Below, in pieces: positions 26,369 to 35,308 of a DNA stretch of 64,000 bases. The position numbers and the translations under genes are program-made. Source of the DNA: DAHUYF01 sp035553515 (GTDB lineage Bacteria; Pseudomonadota; Alphaproteobacteria; ATCC43930; CGMCC-115725). A model generated the notes under the pieces. That model worked only from the letters and a program-made list of their open reading frames with translations. It was not told the origin of the DNA and made no database searches. How positions within the stretch are numbered: the stretch's first letter is position 1; each line of letters starts with the position of its first letter. The DNA lies in NCBI GenBank assembly GCA_035553515.1, contig DATNDG010000062.1, positions 1 to 64,000 on the forward strand, in the 5' to 3' direction.

Positions 26369-26439
26369 GCGGTCCGACGGGCCTTTCATATGTGGCCCCG
26401 GGGGCGGCTGGGCGGAGATCCAGCACTGCCCGGCGCTCT

Positions 26440-27156
26440 TCAGAATGACGGCAGAATTCTCACCTGGCCGCCGATCTCAAGAATTTTGTGCTGGAACGTG
26501 CAGATGGCGGGAAAATCCCGCAATTCGACGACTCCGGGAACGTGATAGAGAAGATGGGCGATCAGATGGCGCGCTGCCGGCGCATCGGCGTCCCTCGCCA
26601 GAACATAGGTCGGGAACGCCTCCTGCGTCAGCGCTACGAAGGAGAGCCCCTGACTGCCGACGAATTCGTTCACCGCATCGACGACGCCAAACTTCATCGC
26701 CTGCGCACGTTCATGATTGGTGTAGTCGTGGCCCATGATGAGGCCCTCCACCTTCACCTTGGACTGGTACAGAGCAAGGTCGGAGCGCACACCCTGGTAG
26801 CTGTGCAGCCCGTCGATATAGACCCAATCGAGCTGGCCATCATGAAAGAATGTGGCGGCGTCCTGGGAATAGCGGCGGTGAAGGATGACCCTGTCGTCGT
26901 CGATCGCCTCGGCGAATTGAGCGATCACGCCGCGATATCGGCTTTCCTGCTCGGCGTCTTCAACATTGTTGCCGTCCGTGTCGTAATCCTCGCGCGTTTG
27001 ATGCTCCCAGGGGTCGATGAGATGGAGCTTGCGCGGCTTCACTGTGTCGAGAATCGCCTTGGAAAACTCACCGCGAGCGACGCCGATCTCGGCACCTTCC
27101 CCTCCCTTCGGCAGGAAATTCAGCAGCTGCAGGCGAGAAATAGGACAGAGAATCAT
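26440..27156 (-). CDS. class I SAM-dependent methyltransferase
   Basis: A 238-residue protein of the Methyltransf_24 type. The SAM-binding motif EGAEIGVARGEFSKAIL is followed by LHLIDPWEH, and DWVYIDGLHSYQGVRSDL with a later GHDYTNHERAQAM supplies likely metal/substrate residues. Related enzymes O-methylate sugars or antibiotics. It faces the flagellin gene convergently across the terminator and has a CtrA-like motif upstream, so O-methylation of a flagellin sugar is a plausible role. The substrate is unknown. Confidence 0.75.
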   Translation of the reverse strand: MILCPISRLQLLNFLPKGGEGAEIGVARGEFSKAILDTVKPRKLHLIDPWEHQTREDYDTDGNNVEDAEQESRYRGVIAQFAEAIDDDRVILHRRYSQDAATFFHDGQLDWVYIDGLHSYQGVRSDLALYQSKVKVEGLIMGHDYTNHERAQAMKFGVVDAVNEFVGSQGLSFVALTQEAFPTYVLARDADAPAARHLIAHLLYHVPGVVELRDFPAICTFQHKILEIGGQVRILPSF

Positions 27157-27204
27157 GAAGCGCTCGTCCGATGTGGGCGGGGAAGATAGTGGACGCCCGC
27201 ATGC

Positions 27205-27219
27205 TTAATTTGCGGTAAA
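27205..27219 (-). promoter_or_regulatory. CtrA-like box before the methyltransferase gene
   Basis: Minus strand TTTA-N7-TTAA, 7 of 8 consensus bases, 49-63 bases upstream of the methyltransferase start, the same spacing as at sciP. Confidence 0.5.
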
Positions 27220-27285
27220 GGTGCCCGGGCGAGGTTGCCAGGGCGACGTGGCGTTCCGTCACGGGCGTCCAAGACGGCTGTCGCT

Positions 27286-27302
27286 TTTACCGATCGCTAA
27301 CC
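27286..27302 (+). promoter_or_regulatory. possible CtrA-like box
   Basis: TTTA-N7-CTAACC (6 of 8 consensus bases) about 112 bases before the start of the gene at 27414. Divergent from the methyltransferase box at 27205. Confidence 0.3.
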
Positions 27303-27413
27303 AAGCCCGAGCAGAGTGGACAGGATCGGTTCGATGCTGAACCGGAGGGCGACAAGCGCTGATGCGCGGGTCTCTCTAGGCGGCGTGGACGGGCGCGAGC
27401 AGCGGAGCCAGAG

Positions 27414-28610
27414 ATGGACGGACGGGGGCCGGCGGACGAGTTCTCCCAATTCATTCGCGAGCGCGATTTTGCCGGGCTGACGCAGGCACTCTCCCGCCGC
27501 CAGGCAAGCCGGGGGGATGCGATTCATGGCTTCTGTGCGACGGTAATGGCCTTTCTCGAGCGGGGTGAGAGCGAGCCGATGCGCTGGCTCGACCAGCAAA
27601 CGCCACCGGACACGGCCCTCAAATTCTATACCCATTATGCAATGGCCTTCACCGCGGCCTGGGAGGGCGATGTCGACGAGACCGGCCGAAGGCTGCGTGA
27701 GACCGTCAGATTCGGATTGGCCGGCCAGGGCGCTCTGTCGGGTGAGCCGAGTTTCCATCAGCACTTGTACGTCGCGGCGCAGCAAGCGGTCTATATTGAC
27801 GACACCATGCCGCTCACGGACGGCGCGATCGCCGATCTGCCGCGCATCGAAGAGATCGCCGCACGCCCGGCTGTCACGGTGCTCGCCTCCTGTAACGGCG
27901 CCTATTTCGACCGGTTCGGCCCCAGGTTCGTCGCCTCGATCGGCGAATATTTACCCGAGGCGGCGATTCACCTTCACGTGTCCAATCCTACGGCGGTCAG
28001 CCGCGCCTTCATGGGATCTGCCGCCGACACTCGCCGGATCACCTTCTCCTGCGACGAGACGCCGGAAGATGCGTGTCTTTTTGCATGCAAGCGTCTGTTG
28101 ATCGCGCATGAGGTGATGCGCGTGCGCGGAAGCGATCTGCTGATCAGCGACATCGACGTCACATTCACCGAGCATACTTCATCGCTGCCGCGGCTGATGA
28201 GCGGGCAGGATGGCGGCCTGTTCGAGCGCCGGCACGTCAGCCCGATGGAAATCTGCCATTGCTCTCTGTCGTATTTCCGCAACACCGAGAACGCGCTGCA
28301 GTTCTTGTCTGTGCTGGCGAGCTACGTCGATGCCAAGCTAAGGAACCAGCCGCTACGCATGTGGATGCTCGATCAGTCCGCGCTCTTCGTGGTCAGCCGG
28401 CGAGCCATCATGGGCGAACCTGCCGCCCTTTGGAGCGGTGGCCGTACCTTTGCATGGTGCAATCTGACGGAAGCCGCGGGAAGCGAATTGTGGGCCTTCC
28501 AGGTCAACCAAGTGGCCGACCTCGACGCGAAGAATGTGCTGCGCAGTTGGGACCGCTTTCGGCCGGAGACCATCGAGCAAGACCCCGACGGGAGGGTGCG
28601 CGTCCGCTAA
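27414..28610 (+). CDS. putative glycosyltransferase with DxD motif (unassigned family)
   Basis: A 398-residue protein I cannot place in a named family. The N-terminal 130 residues are helical and Arg/Ala-rich, perhaps TPR-like. From about residue 155 there is an alpha/beta pattern (VTVLASCNGAYFDRFGPRFVAS) and SDLLISDIDVTF, whose D246-x-D248 resembles the metal-binding DxD of GT-A enzymes. A later MLDQSALFVV also fits nucleotide-diphospho-sugar transferases of the GT77-like type. No signal peptide. The start at 27414 has GGAG six bases upstream. Its position between flagellin and flbT points to glycan assembly. Confidence 0.6.
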   Translation: MDGRGPADEFSQFIRERDFAGLTQALSRRQASRGDAIHGFCATVMAFLERGESEPMRWLDQQTPPDTALKFYTHYAMAFTAAWEGDVDETGRRLRETVRFGLAGQGALSGEPSFHQHLYVAAQQAVYIDDTMPLTDGAIADLPRIEEIAARPAVTVLASCNGAYFDRFGPRFVASIGEYLPEAAIHLHVSNPTAVSRAFMGSAADTRRITFSCDETPEDACLFACKRLLIAHEVMRVRGSDLLISDIDVTFTEHTSSLPRLMSGQDGGLFERRHVSPMEICHCSLSYFRNTENALQFLSVLASYVDAKLRNQPLRMWMLDQSALFVVSRRAIMGEPAALWSGGRTFAWCNLTEAAGSELWAFQVNQVADLDAKNVLRSWDRFRPETIEQDPDGRVRVR

Positions 28611-28716
28611 GGGATCTGAGCCCTAGGCATCCAAAGACCGTTTTTGGCGCATTCGATCTAGAAATGCTCGCGCATCTCCATCCGATCTTGAACCGGTGGC
28701 CATCCGTATTCGACGA

Positions 28717-28731
28717 TTAGTGGAAAATTAA
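28717..28731 (+). promoter_or_regulatory. CtrA-like box before the second sulfotransferase
   Basis: TTAG-N7-TTAA, 7 of 8 consensus bases, about 95 bases before the start at 28826. Confidence 0.4.
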
Positions 28732-28825
28732 GCCTAATCGGCGAAAACAAAGGATCGATTTCGAGCGGCGGGCTATTCGCCGCGCCGATTGTGAGGCGAC
28801 TGCTGGTCGCCAACGGGACCGAACC

Positions 28826-29602
28826 ATGTCCGGACATCAACGCTTCGTTATCGTGTCTCTGCCGCGTACGGGTTCGACCTATCTCGTCGACTATCTCGAT
28901 GCGATCGACGGCGTACGCTGCCTTTCCGAGATATTCCATCCGAATGAGATCATGTTGCGGCATCACCGCACTACCGATCCGGCATTATGCGACATTCCGG
29001 TGCGCGATGCCGATCCGCTCGGCTATCTGCGGCGGCTGGAGCAGGAAATCGGCGGTGTGGGTTGGTTTGGCTTCAAGCATTTTCCGCGACACAGCTTGAA
29101 GCTGCTTCAACAGCTGTGTGCGGACCGGAGCTGGCGGAAGATCTTTCTCTGGCGTGACAATCTGCTCGAGCAATATCTGTCTTTCCTCCTCGCCTCGGCT
29201 CATTTCGGCCGCATCACCTGGGGGCGCGTACCCGACCGGGAACAGGTGACCATTCCAACCGGCGTATTGATGGATGATTTCCATACCATCGAGCGCAACT
29301 ACATCATGATCGAGGAAGCATTGATGCTTTCCGACCCGGCTGACGTTTTCACGCTGGAATACCATGACCTGGGGCGCGTGGAAGTGATGCGCGGCTTGCT
29401 GCGCTTCCTCGGGCTGCCCGACCGCAGTATCGAGGGCACTCTGGTGGAGACTGCAGGCCGTTCCGGCTCGGGCGAACTTAAGTTCGAGCGCGGGCCAGTC
29501 GCGGCGGAGAGGATCGCGAATTACGACGAAATTTGCCGTGCCTTGCGGCACACGCGCTATCGGCGCTGGGTCGAGGGCACGCGCGTGCCGGTGAGGGTCT
29601 GA
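28826..29602 (+). CDS. sulfotransferase (Stf0-like)
   Basis: A 258-residue protein with the PAPS-binding loop LPRTGSTYL (PRTGST at 13-18) and a following WRDNLLEQYLSFLLA where the Arg-x-x-x-x-x-Ser pattern of the 3'-phosphate site is expected. CLSEIFHPNE resembles Stf0-type trehalose sulfotransferases. It is cytosolic, about the size of a single sulfotransferase domain, and follows the DxD gene. This is the second sulfotransferase among the flagellar genes; the target is unknown. Confidence 0.75.
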   Translation: MSGHQRFVIVSLPRTGSTYLVDYLDAIDGVRCLSEIFHPNEIMLRHHRTTDPALCDIPVRDADPLGYLRRLEQEIGGVGWFGFKHFPRHSLKLLQQLCADRSWRKIFLWRDNLLEQYLSFLLASAHFGRITWGRVPDREQVTIPTGVLMDDFHTIERNYIMIEEALMLSDPADVFTLEYHDLGRVEVMRGLLRFLGLPDRSIEGTLVETAGRSGSGELKFERGPVAAERIANYDEICRALRHTRYRRWVEGTRVPVRV

Positions 29603-29657
29603 GCACTATCAGAGAGAGCGCGTACGATATAGGGGCGCTGCCTACAGAGGAGTCGCG

Positions 29658-30416
29658 ATGTCGGATCGTCCGAGCTTGCTGGTTGCCACGCCCTGTTTCG
29701 GTGGCCAGGTCACCACAGCCTACGCCAATTCGATGCTCAAGCTTCAATCGGCGTGCCGGGCGCAGGCGATCGATTTCGAGTGGCTGATGCTTGGCGGTGA
29801 CGCGCTGATCACGCGCGCGCGCGCCGATCTCGTGGCCCATTTCCTCGACAAGCCAGATCCCACACATCTTCTTTTCATCGACGCTGACATTGGTTTTGAG
29901 CCGGCTCAGGTATTCCGCCTGTTGGCCTTCAATGCAGACGTGGTCGCCTGCGCCTATCCTGCCAAGCGTATCGACTGGCAAAGGGTGCGCGAGGTCATCG
30001 CCGCGGGTCTGCCCGCTCCGCACGCCACCGCGCTCGAATACGTCTTCGAGGTAGAGGACCCGGAGCGGATCGTCGCGCGCGACGGTTTCGCCAAAGTACG
30101 CTATGCCGGCACCGGCTTCCTCATGATCCGGCGTTCTGCGCTGACCGCGCTCTGCACCGCACACCCGCAGCTCCAGTACCGGCGCACCAGCCTGTCGACT
30201 GACCCGCTGGGCAACAGCCAGCACCGTTATGGGCTGTTCGACACCATGATAGACCCCGTGAGCGGCGTCTACCTTTCCGAGGATTACGCCTTCTGCCGGC
30301 GCTGGACCGATCTCGGCGGAGAAATCTGGGTCGATACGCAGAGCAAGCTCACCCATGTCGGGCCGCTCGCTTTTGTCGGTGACTTCGCCACCCAATTCCG
30401 TCAGAGCGCCGCCTAG
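29658..30416 (+). CDS. GT-A type glycosyltransferase family protein
   Basis: A 252-residue protein with LLVATPCFGGQVT at the N-terminus, THLLFIDADIGF (D75-x-D77, a DxD metal site) and YLSEDYAFCRRWTDLGGEIWVD near the C-terminus, where the ED pair fits the catalytic base of GT2-like enzymes. No membrane helix. It follows the sulfotransferase by 55 bases and precedes flbT by 210 bases. Donor and acceptor are unknown; context suggests elongation or decoration of the flagellin glycan. Confidence 0.75.
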   Translation: MSDRPSLLVATPCFGGQVTTAYANSMLKLQSACRAQAIDFEWLMLGGDALITRARADLVAHFLDKPDPTHLLFIDADIGFEPAQVFRLLAFNADVVACAYPAKRIDWQRVREVIAAGLPAPHATALEYVFEVEDPERIVARDGFAKVRYAGTGFLMIRRSALTALCTAHPQLQYRRTSLSTDPLGNSQHRYGLFDTMIDPVSGVYLSEDYAFCRRWTDLGGEIWVDTQSKLTHVGPLAFVGDFATQFRQSAA

Positions 30417-30561
30417 GTCGTACCGCGCCTTAACCGGATCCGCAAAGAATTGGGCGCTCCGACCAGCGACTAGGGCATCGATGATCCGCTGCTGCTCCCT
30501 TGGCTGGGCACGAATGATCTCTCCGCTTGATCGCGGGCAGTCTTTCTAAATCCGCGGGGAA

Positions 30562-30578
30562 TTATCCGGATATTAACC
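30562..30578 (+). promoter_or_regulatory. CtrA-like box before flbT
   Basis: TTAT-N7-TTAACC, 7 of 8 consensus bases, 49-65 bases before the flbT ATG. Confidence 0.5.
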
Positions 30579-30626
30579 AGCGCAAGCCGAGACTGACGCA
30601 TCAGCAGATGCGAGGAGAGCAGTAGA

Positions 30627-31082
30627 ATGCCGCTCACGATCAATCTCAAGCCGGGCGAGAAGCTCATTCTCAATGGCGTCGTCCTGCAGAATGCCCATCA
30701 CGCAGCCAAGCTGATCGTCCACAACGAGGCGGCCCTCCTCAGGGAGAAGGACATCATCGGCGAAGAGGCGGCGACGACGCCGGCGCGCCGCATCTACTTC
30801 ACCATTCAATGCCTTTACCTGTTTCCCGGTAAAGGTGCGATCTATTTACCCATAATTCATAGTTTTTTACGAGAATTTGCTGCAGCGGCGCCGAGTACCG
30901 GCGAACTCTTGCGGAAGCTCGAGCAAGAGGTCGCAGCCGGGCAGCTCTACCAGGCGCTGAAATCCGCAAAGCAGCTGATCGCCAAGGAGCAGGAGATCTT
31001 GAATGGCCTCACCGGCACAGAGATACGCGAGGGCACCGGCACCGGGCAATCCGGCGAAGACGGAGGCCTGGGCGCTGCTTGA
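30627..31082 (+). CDS. flbT: FlbT, post-transcriptional regulator of flagellin
   Basis: A 151-residue FlbT: LTINLKPGEKLILNGVVLQN and LREKDIIGEEAATTPARRIYF are the conserved N-terminal half, and YQALKSAKQLIAKEQEILNG the C-terminal half. In Caulobacter FlbT binds the flagellin mRNA leader and promotes its decay until the hook is finished. The last 27 residues overlap the flaF reading frame and are poorly conserved. It heads an flbT-flaF-glycosyltransferase operon. Confidence 0.93.
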   Translation: MPLTINLKPGEKLILNGVVLQNAHHAAKLIVHNEAALLREKDIIGEEAATTPARRIYFTIQCLYLFPGKGAIYLPIIHSFLREFAAAAPSTGELLRKLEQEVAAGQLYQALKSAKQLIAKEQEILNGLTGTEIREGTGTGQSGEDGGLGAA

Positions 31083-31425
31083 GTCGGCTCGGCTGATGGA
31101 GGAGGCAAGAAGCCAGTCAAGCGACGAATTGTTGAGCGCTCTGCGTCGCAACTGGAGATTGTGGACGATTTTCCAGGTGAATCTCGTCGACGCGCAGTGT
31201 CCGCTGCCTGCGCCGGTCCGCGGGAACCTCATCGGACTTTCCAATTTCATCGATCGGCATACGGCGAGTCTTCTCGCCAGTCCGGATCCCGCACAGGTCG
31301 AGGTCCTCGTCAACATCAACCGGCACATCGCCGAGGGGCTGCTCGAGGGTCAACGCGCGGCCGCCGCCACCGCTGCGGGCGGCCAGCCGCCGGCCGCGCC
31401 GGCCGGCTTGCGCGAAACCGCCTAA
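31003..31425 (+). CDS. flaF: FlaF, flagellin translation/export factor
   Basis: A 140-residue FlaF-family protein: KTEAWALLESARLMEEAR, LLSALRRNWRLWTIFQVNL and GNLIGLSNFIDRHTASLL are typical. FlaF acts with FlbT, in the opposite sense, to allow flagellin synthesis and secretion. The ATG at 31003 has GGAG upstream and lies 80 bases inside flbT, an unusually long overlap. The Ala/Gly-rich C-terminal 25 residues are extra relative to the core family. Confidence 0.9.
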   Translation: MASPAQRYARAPAPGNPAKTEAWALLESARLMEEARSQSSDELLSALRRNWRLWTIFQVNLVDAQCPLPAPVRGNLIGLSNFIDRHTASLLASPDPAQVEVLVNINRHIAEGLLEGQRAAAATAAGGQPPAAPAGLRETA

Positions 31426-31440
31426 CACAGGAGACGCGTC

Positions 31441-33309
31441 GTGGAAGCGCGCAAGCACGAGCGATCCATTCGTGAACTCGTTGCCGACGCCGCCCGCGCG
31501 CTCGGAGAGGGAGATGACACCGCAGTGGTCGCCGCGCTCAACGAGGCTGCCGAGCGGGACAGCGACGACCTGCATGTGCACTTCGTAACCTCGCTCGCCG
31601 CCTGGTCGCTGAACGACACGGCAAGGGCGTTGCAGCTCGCCAAGGCATGTTTCGAGCGCGCGCCCGACAATGGCACCATCGCCGAAATCGTGGCGTCGCT
31701 GGCGGCCCAGTCGGGCGATCTCGCCGAGAGCCTCTATTACGGGAAACTGGCGATCGCGCTCCCAGAGGATGCAACGATGCGCGCCTGGGTACCCTCGAGC
31801 TTTCCGGCCTTCGAGAAGGCGTTCCTCTCGATCCAGGACAAGCCTCTGCTGGCGCAGGCCCGGCTCCTCGATGCTGGCGGAGAACTTGTCCAGGCTTTGG
31901 CAAAGGCCCGGCAACATGTCGATGTGGCGCCTGACGACGCGGAGGGGCGCCAATTCTGCGCCGAGCTGTCGTTGCGCCAGGGCGAGGCGGCAGGCGCCGT
32001 CGAAGTCCTGCTGCCGCTGACTACAGTACAGCAGGTCGCACCACAGGCGGTGAGCCTGCTGGCAAGCGGGCTCGCTGCGGTCGGCAAGACAGATGCGGCG
32101 GCGCGCTTTCACGACAGCGCCACCTTAGTGGCGTCGAACGATGCCGCGATCGCAGCACGGCGCATCGCCGATGCAGCGTGGATCGGCGTCGGAGAGCCGC
32201 AGCGCGCGGTCTGGATCAAGGATTGGCTTCAGCGCTTCGTTCGTCCGGGCAAGGCACGCCAGCGTCGCGCGGCCGGCGACAAACTGGTCATTGGCTACTT
32301 CGTCTCCGGATTTGCCGATCGGCGCGATGCGGCAGCGATCGCGGCTATCGCGCGCGAGCACGCGCAGCATGGAGCGGTCGCAGTCGGCTATGGCCGCGGC
32401 GAACAAAGCTGGAGCGAGAACGCGCCGCTCAGCGGCGCCTTTGCCAAATGGCGCAATATCGTCAGCGTCGACCATGCAACGCTGGCCAAGATGATCGCCG
32501 GCGACGGAGTCGATGTGGTGATCGATGCTGGCGGCTTCGCGGTGCCGGAGCAGTTGCGGGCGCTTGGTCGCCTCAGCACGGCCTTGCGGGTTGCCTGGAT
32601 CGGCGAACCCCGAGGCCTTCCCCCGCAAATCTACGATGCGGCAATAGCGCCGCGCGCGGCGCGCGGAGCCGGCGACGTCGATCTCTGGGCGTTGCCGTGC
32701 GGCGGATATCCGCTGATCCGGGACTGGACGCGTTCCATTGCACCGGTGCCCGACCGCGCGTGTCGCTTCGGCGCCGACGTCCACCTGTCTCAGATCGATG
32801 CGGCGACCACGGCGTTGTGGCGCGGTGTGCTTGCGGCGGTGCCGGACAGCGTGCTGCTGCTGCGCGCGAACGACATGGCGGCACCCGCCAACGTGAACCG
32901 GCTGATTCATCGCTTTGGCGAGCTAGCCGGGCGGATCGACGTGATCGCCACGGAGAGCGCCGACGATTTCTACTGCCAGGTGGACGTGGCGGTGGCGCCC
33001 ACGCGGGGCTGTTCGCCCTTCATGGCGGCTGCGGCGCTGGCGTCGACGGTGCCGGTGGTGGCGCTGGAGACGGGAGGCATGTTCGAGCCCTATCCCGCGT
33101 TGTTGCGCGACCTCGGGCTGAACTCGTTGGTGGCGACCGGAGAGGATGCCTATATCAGGCTCGCCGGCGAACTGGCCTCGCGTGAGGCGCGCGGCAAAGC
33201 GGCGGCGATGATCGAGCCAATCGCCGCGCGCGGCGAGACCTCCGCTGCCGAGATCGCCGCGGCGATCGAAGAGGCCGCGCGCGCAAGTCTCGAACGAGCC
33301 GCCGCATGA
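31441..33309 (+). CDS. TPR and OGT-like glycosyltransferase, FlmG-like flagellin glycosyltransferase
   Basis: A 622-residue protein beginning at GTG with GGAG seven bases upstream. Residues about 1-250 are helical TPR-like repeats (AVVAALNEAAERDSDDLHVHF, ALQLAKACFERAPDNG). From about 280 there is a GT-B, O-GlcNAc-transferase-like (GT41) domain with LVIGYFVSGFADRR, VVIDAGGF, LRVAWIGEPRGLP and the donor-side VAPTRGCSPFMAAAALASTVPVVALE. This is the architecture of Caulobacter FlmG, which binds flagellin through its TPRs and adds a nonulosonic acid. Its place directly after flaF and before maf supports that role. Confidence 0.8.
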   Translation: MEARKHERSIRELVADAARALGEGDDTAVVAALNEAAERDSDDLHVHFVTSLAAWSLNDTARALQLAKACFERAPDNGTIAEIVASLAAQSGDLAESLYYGKLAIALPEDATMRAWVPSSFPAFEKAFLSIQDKPLLAQARLLDAGGELVQALAKARQHVDVAPDDAEGRQFCAELSLRQGEAAGAVEVLLPLTTVQQVAPQAVSLLASGLAAVGKTDAAARFHDSATLVASNDAAIAARRIADAAWIGVGEPQRAVWIKDWLQRFVRPGKARQRRAAGDKLVIGYFVSGFADRRDAAAIAAIAREHAQHGAVAVGYGRGEQSWSENAPLSGAFAKWRNIVSVDHATLAKMIAGDGVDVVIDAGGFAVPEQLRALGRLSTALRVAWIGEPRGLPPQIYDAAIAPRAARGAGDVDLWALPCGGYPLIRDWTRSIAPVPDRACRFGADVHLSQIDAATTALWRGVLAAVPDSVLLLRANDMAAPANVNRLIHRFGELAGRIDVIATESADDFYCQVDVAVAPTRGCSPFMAAAALASTVPVVALETGGMFEPYPALLRDLGLNSLVATGEDAYIRLAGELASREARGKAAAMIEPIAARGETSAAEIAAAIEEAARASLERAAA

Positions 33310-35255
33310 TCGACCGAGTCGCGCGGTCGCGCGCGACCTTTCTTGGGCGATTTCCTGAGCTGACCGAGGCCGTCGACGCCCAAAGCGCGCAATCGTCAAT
33401 GGTGCGGGAAGGCGATGCCGCCGTCGACATCTCGTTCGGCGAGCGGCGGATCTACGGCGGCGATGCATGCCGGATGTCGCGCGACCAGGTCGATGGCTTT
33501 CTGCAAAAGCCGCTGCGGCTGATCATGGAGTCGCCTGGCGCTGGCGGGCTGGTCAGCCAGGTGTGCATCGACCTGATGTTGGCGATGGAGCGCACGCTCA
33601 AAGAAGCAGGCGTGAGTGAACTGTCACGTGGGCCGATCTCGGCACCGACTTTTCTCGTTGTCTTTGGAATCGGGCTTGGCTACCACCTGAGCGACCTCAT
33701 TCGTCGCACGGGCGCGCGCTGGGTGATTCTGGTCGAGCCCTTCGCAGAGTTCATCGGCTATTCGTTCGAAGCGGTCGACTGGAGCGCGATCTTTGCGCAG
33801 ATCGATGCCGTCGACGGCGACATCCACATCGTTACCGACATCGACCCGGCGCGAATGGTCGCCGCCATCATGCGCCACGTCACCGCCCATGGCGCGCCCT
33901 ATCTCGATGGCAGCTGGGTGTTTACGCATTATCCGCTTTGGGCCTTCGCCGAGGCGTCGAAACGTCTGCACGGAGCGGCGGAGTTCGCATATATAAACCG
34001 CGGGTATTTCGAAGACGAACTCGTGATGATGACCAATGCGGTCACCAATTTCGCGCAGCACTCCTTTTGGCTGCTCGACACGACGCTTCGGCGCCATCGT
34101 CCCGAGACCGTGGTTATCGTGGGCGCGGGCCCGTCGCTTGACGAGGCTATCGAGACTCTGCACCGCATCCGTGACCGGGTTGTGCTGTTCTCGGCGGGTA
34201 CGGCGTTGCGACCGCTCTTGAAGCACGGTCTCGTGCCGGACTTTCACTGCGAGCTCGAAAACGGTCCGCAAGTATACGAGACCATCAGCGAAGCCAAAGC
34301 CCATGGCGATCTCTCGCCGGTACGCTTCATTGCCTCGTCTACCGTCGATCCGCGCGTTGCGTCGTTGTTCGGCGAGACCATACTGTTCTTCCGCGACAGT
34401 GTTAGCCCGAGCATGATTCTGGCGGACGAGACCGGAACAATGGTCGGGGCCGCGCCGACTTGCGTCAACACGGCGATCGCCACGGCCTGCCGGCTCGGCT
34501 TCACAAACTTCATTCTGTTCGGGGTCGATTGCGGCATGCGCCCGGGTACGCCCGACCATGCCGAAGGAACCATCTATCGCGATATCGACAAGTGGCGCAA
34601 ATATCTCGAGAAACGGGCTCAATATTCCATCCAGGTCGAAGGCAATTTTGGCGGCGTAGTGCTGACCAACTGGGTCTATGACGCCAGCCGTCGCCTGTTG
34701 ATGGAGCTCATCGCCGCGTTCCGCGTCAACGTCGTCAATTGTAGCGACGGCGCGCTGATCGTCGGCGCAACGCCGCGTGTTCCGGAGTCCATAGAGATCG
34801 ACGGCCCGGTCCTTGATCACGCGCGTTTGGTCGACGAGCTCAAGCGGACGATGACGCATTGCGTGCCGGGTGAGCTTCTACGTGGTGACCGGCTGCTCGT
34901 TGTGCGCAGGCAGGCGCAGGCGCTCTATCGCGATTTGCGCCGACTGGTCGATGGATTCGACCGAACGACGGCGGATTTCGCCGGTGTCTTCAACGCGCTG
35001 AGCGACTTCGTGCGCAATGCTGGAGACAGCTACGGTCATATGGAGACGATCCCTGACGGCAGCCTACATGCGCTGCCGCGGATCGGCATGTTCTACGGCT
35101 GCCGTAGCTCGGAGCCAGGAATCCGGCAGCGACTGTTCGCGCAGTTCTGCGACGAGGTGACCAGGGCATTCGACGCCATGGAACGGCAAACCGAGGCGTT
35201 GTTCGAGCAGCTTGCCAAGGTTGTCGACGCTCGCGCGGCTATCACTGCGCAGTAA
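33306..35255 (+). CDS. Maf (motility-associated factor) flagellin glycosyltransferase
   Basis: A 649-residue DUF115/MAF_flag10 protein. LVVFGIGLGYHLSDLI and WVILVEPFAEF belong to the N-terminal region. TVVIVGAGPSLDEAIETLHR (from about residue 271), VPDFHCELENGPQVYE and FILFGVDCGMRPGTPDHA mark the sialyltransferase-like core. Maf proteins attach pseudaminic or legionaminic acid to flagellin Ser/Thr before export. The ATG overlaps the stop of the TPR-OGT gene, so two candidate flagellin glycosyltransferases are made together. Length is typical. Confidence 0.88.
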   Translation: MIDRVARSRATFLGRFPELTEAVDAQSAQSSMVREGDAAVDISFGERRIYGGDACRMSRDQVDGFLQKPLRLIMESPGAGGLVSQVCIDLMLAMERTLKEAGVSELSRGPISAPTFLVVFGIGLGYHLSDLIRRTGARWVILVEPFAEFIGYSFEAVDWSAIFAQIDAVDGDIHIVTDIDPARMVAAIMRHVTAHGAPYLDGSWVFTHYPLWAFAEASKRLHGAAEFAYINRGYFEDELVMMTNAVTNFAQHSFWLLDTTLRRHRPETVVIVGAGPSLDEAIETLHRIRDRVVLFSAGTALRPLLKHGLVPDFHCELENGPQVYETISEAKAHGDLSPVRFIASSTVDPRVASLFGETILFFRDSVSPSMILADETGTMVGAAPTCVNTAIATACRLGFTNFILFGVDCGMRPGTPDHAEGTIYRDIDKWRKYLEKRAQYSIQVEGNFGGVVLTNWVYDASRRLLMELIAAFRVNVVNCSDGALIVGATPRVPESIEIDGPVLDHARLVDELKRTMTHCVPGELLRGDRLLVVRRQAQALYRDLRRLVDGFDRTTADFAGVFNALSDFVRNAGDSYGHMETIPDGSLHALPRIGMFYGCRSSEPGIRQRLFAQFCDEVTRAFDAMERQTEALFEQLAKVVDARAAITAQ

Positions 35256-35308
35256 CGCTCGGTCTTGCTGCCGGCTGGATGCGGCCCGGAACGAGCCCTT
35301 AGCTGATG

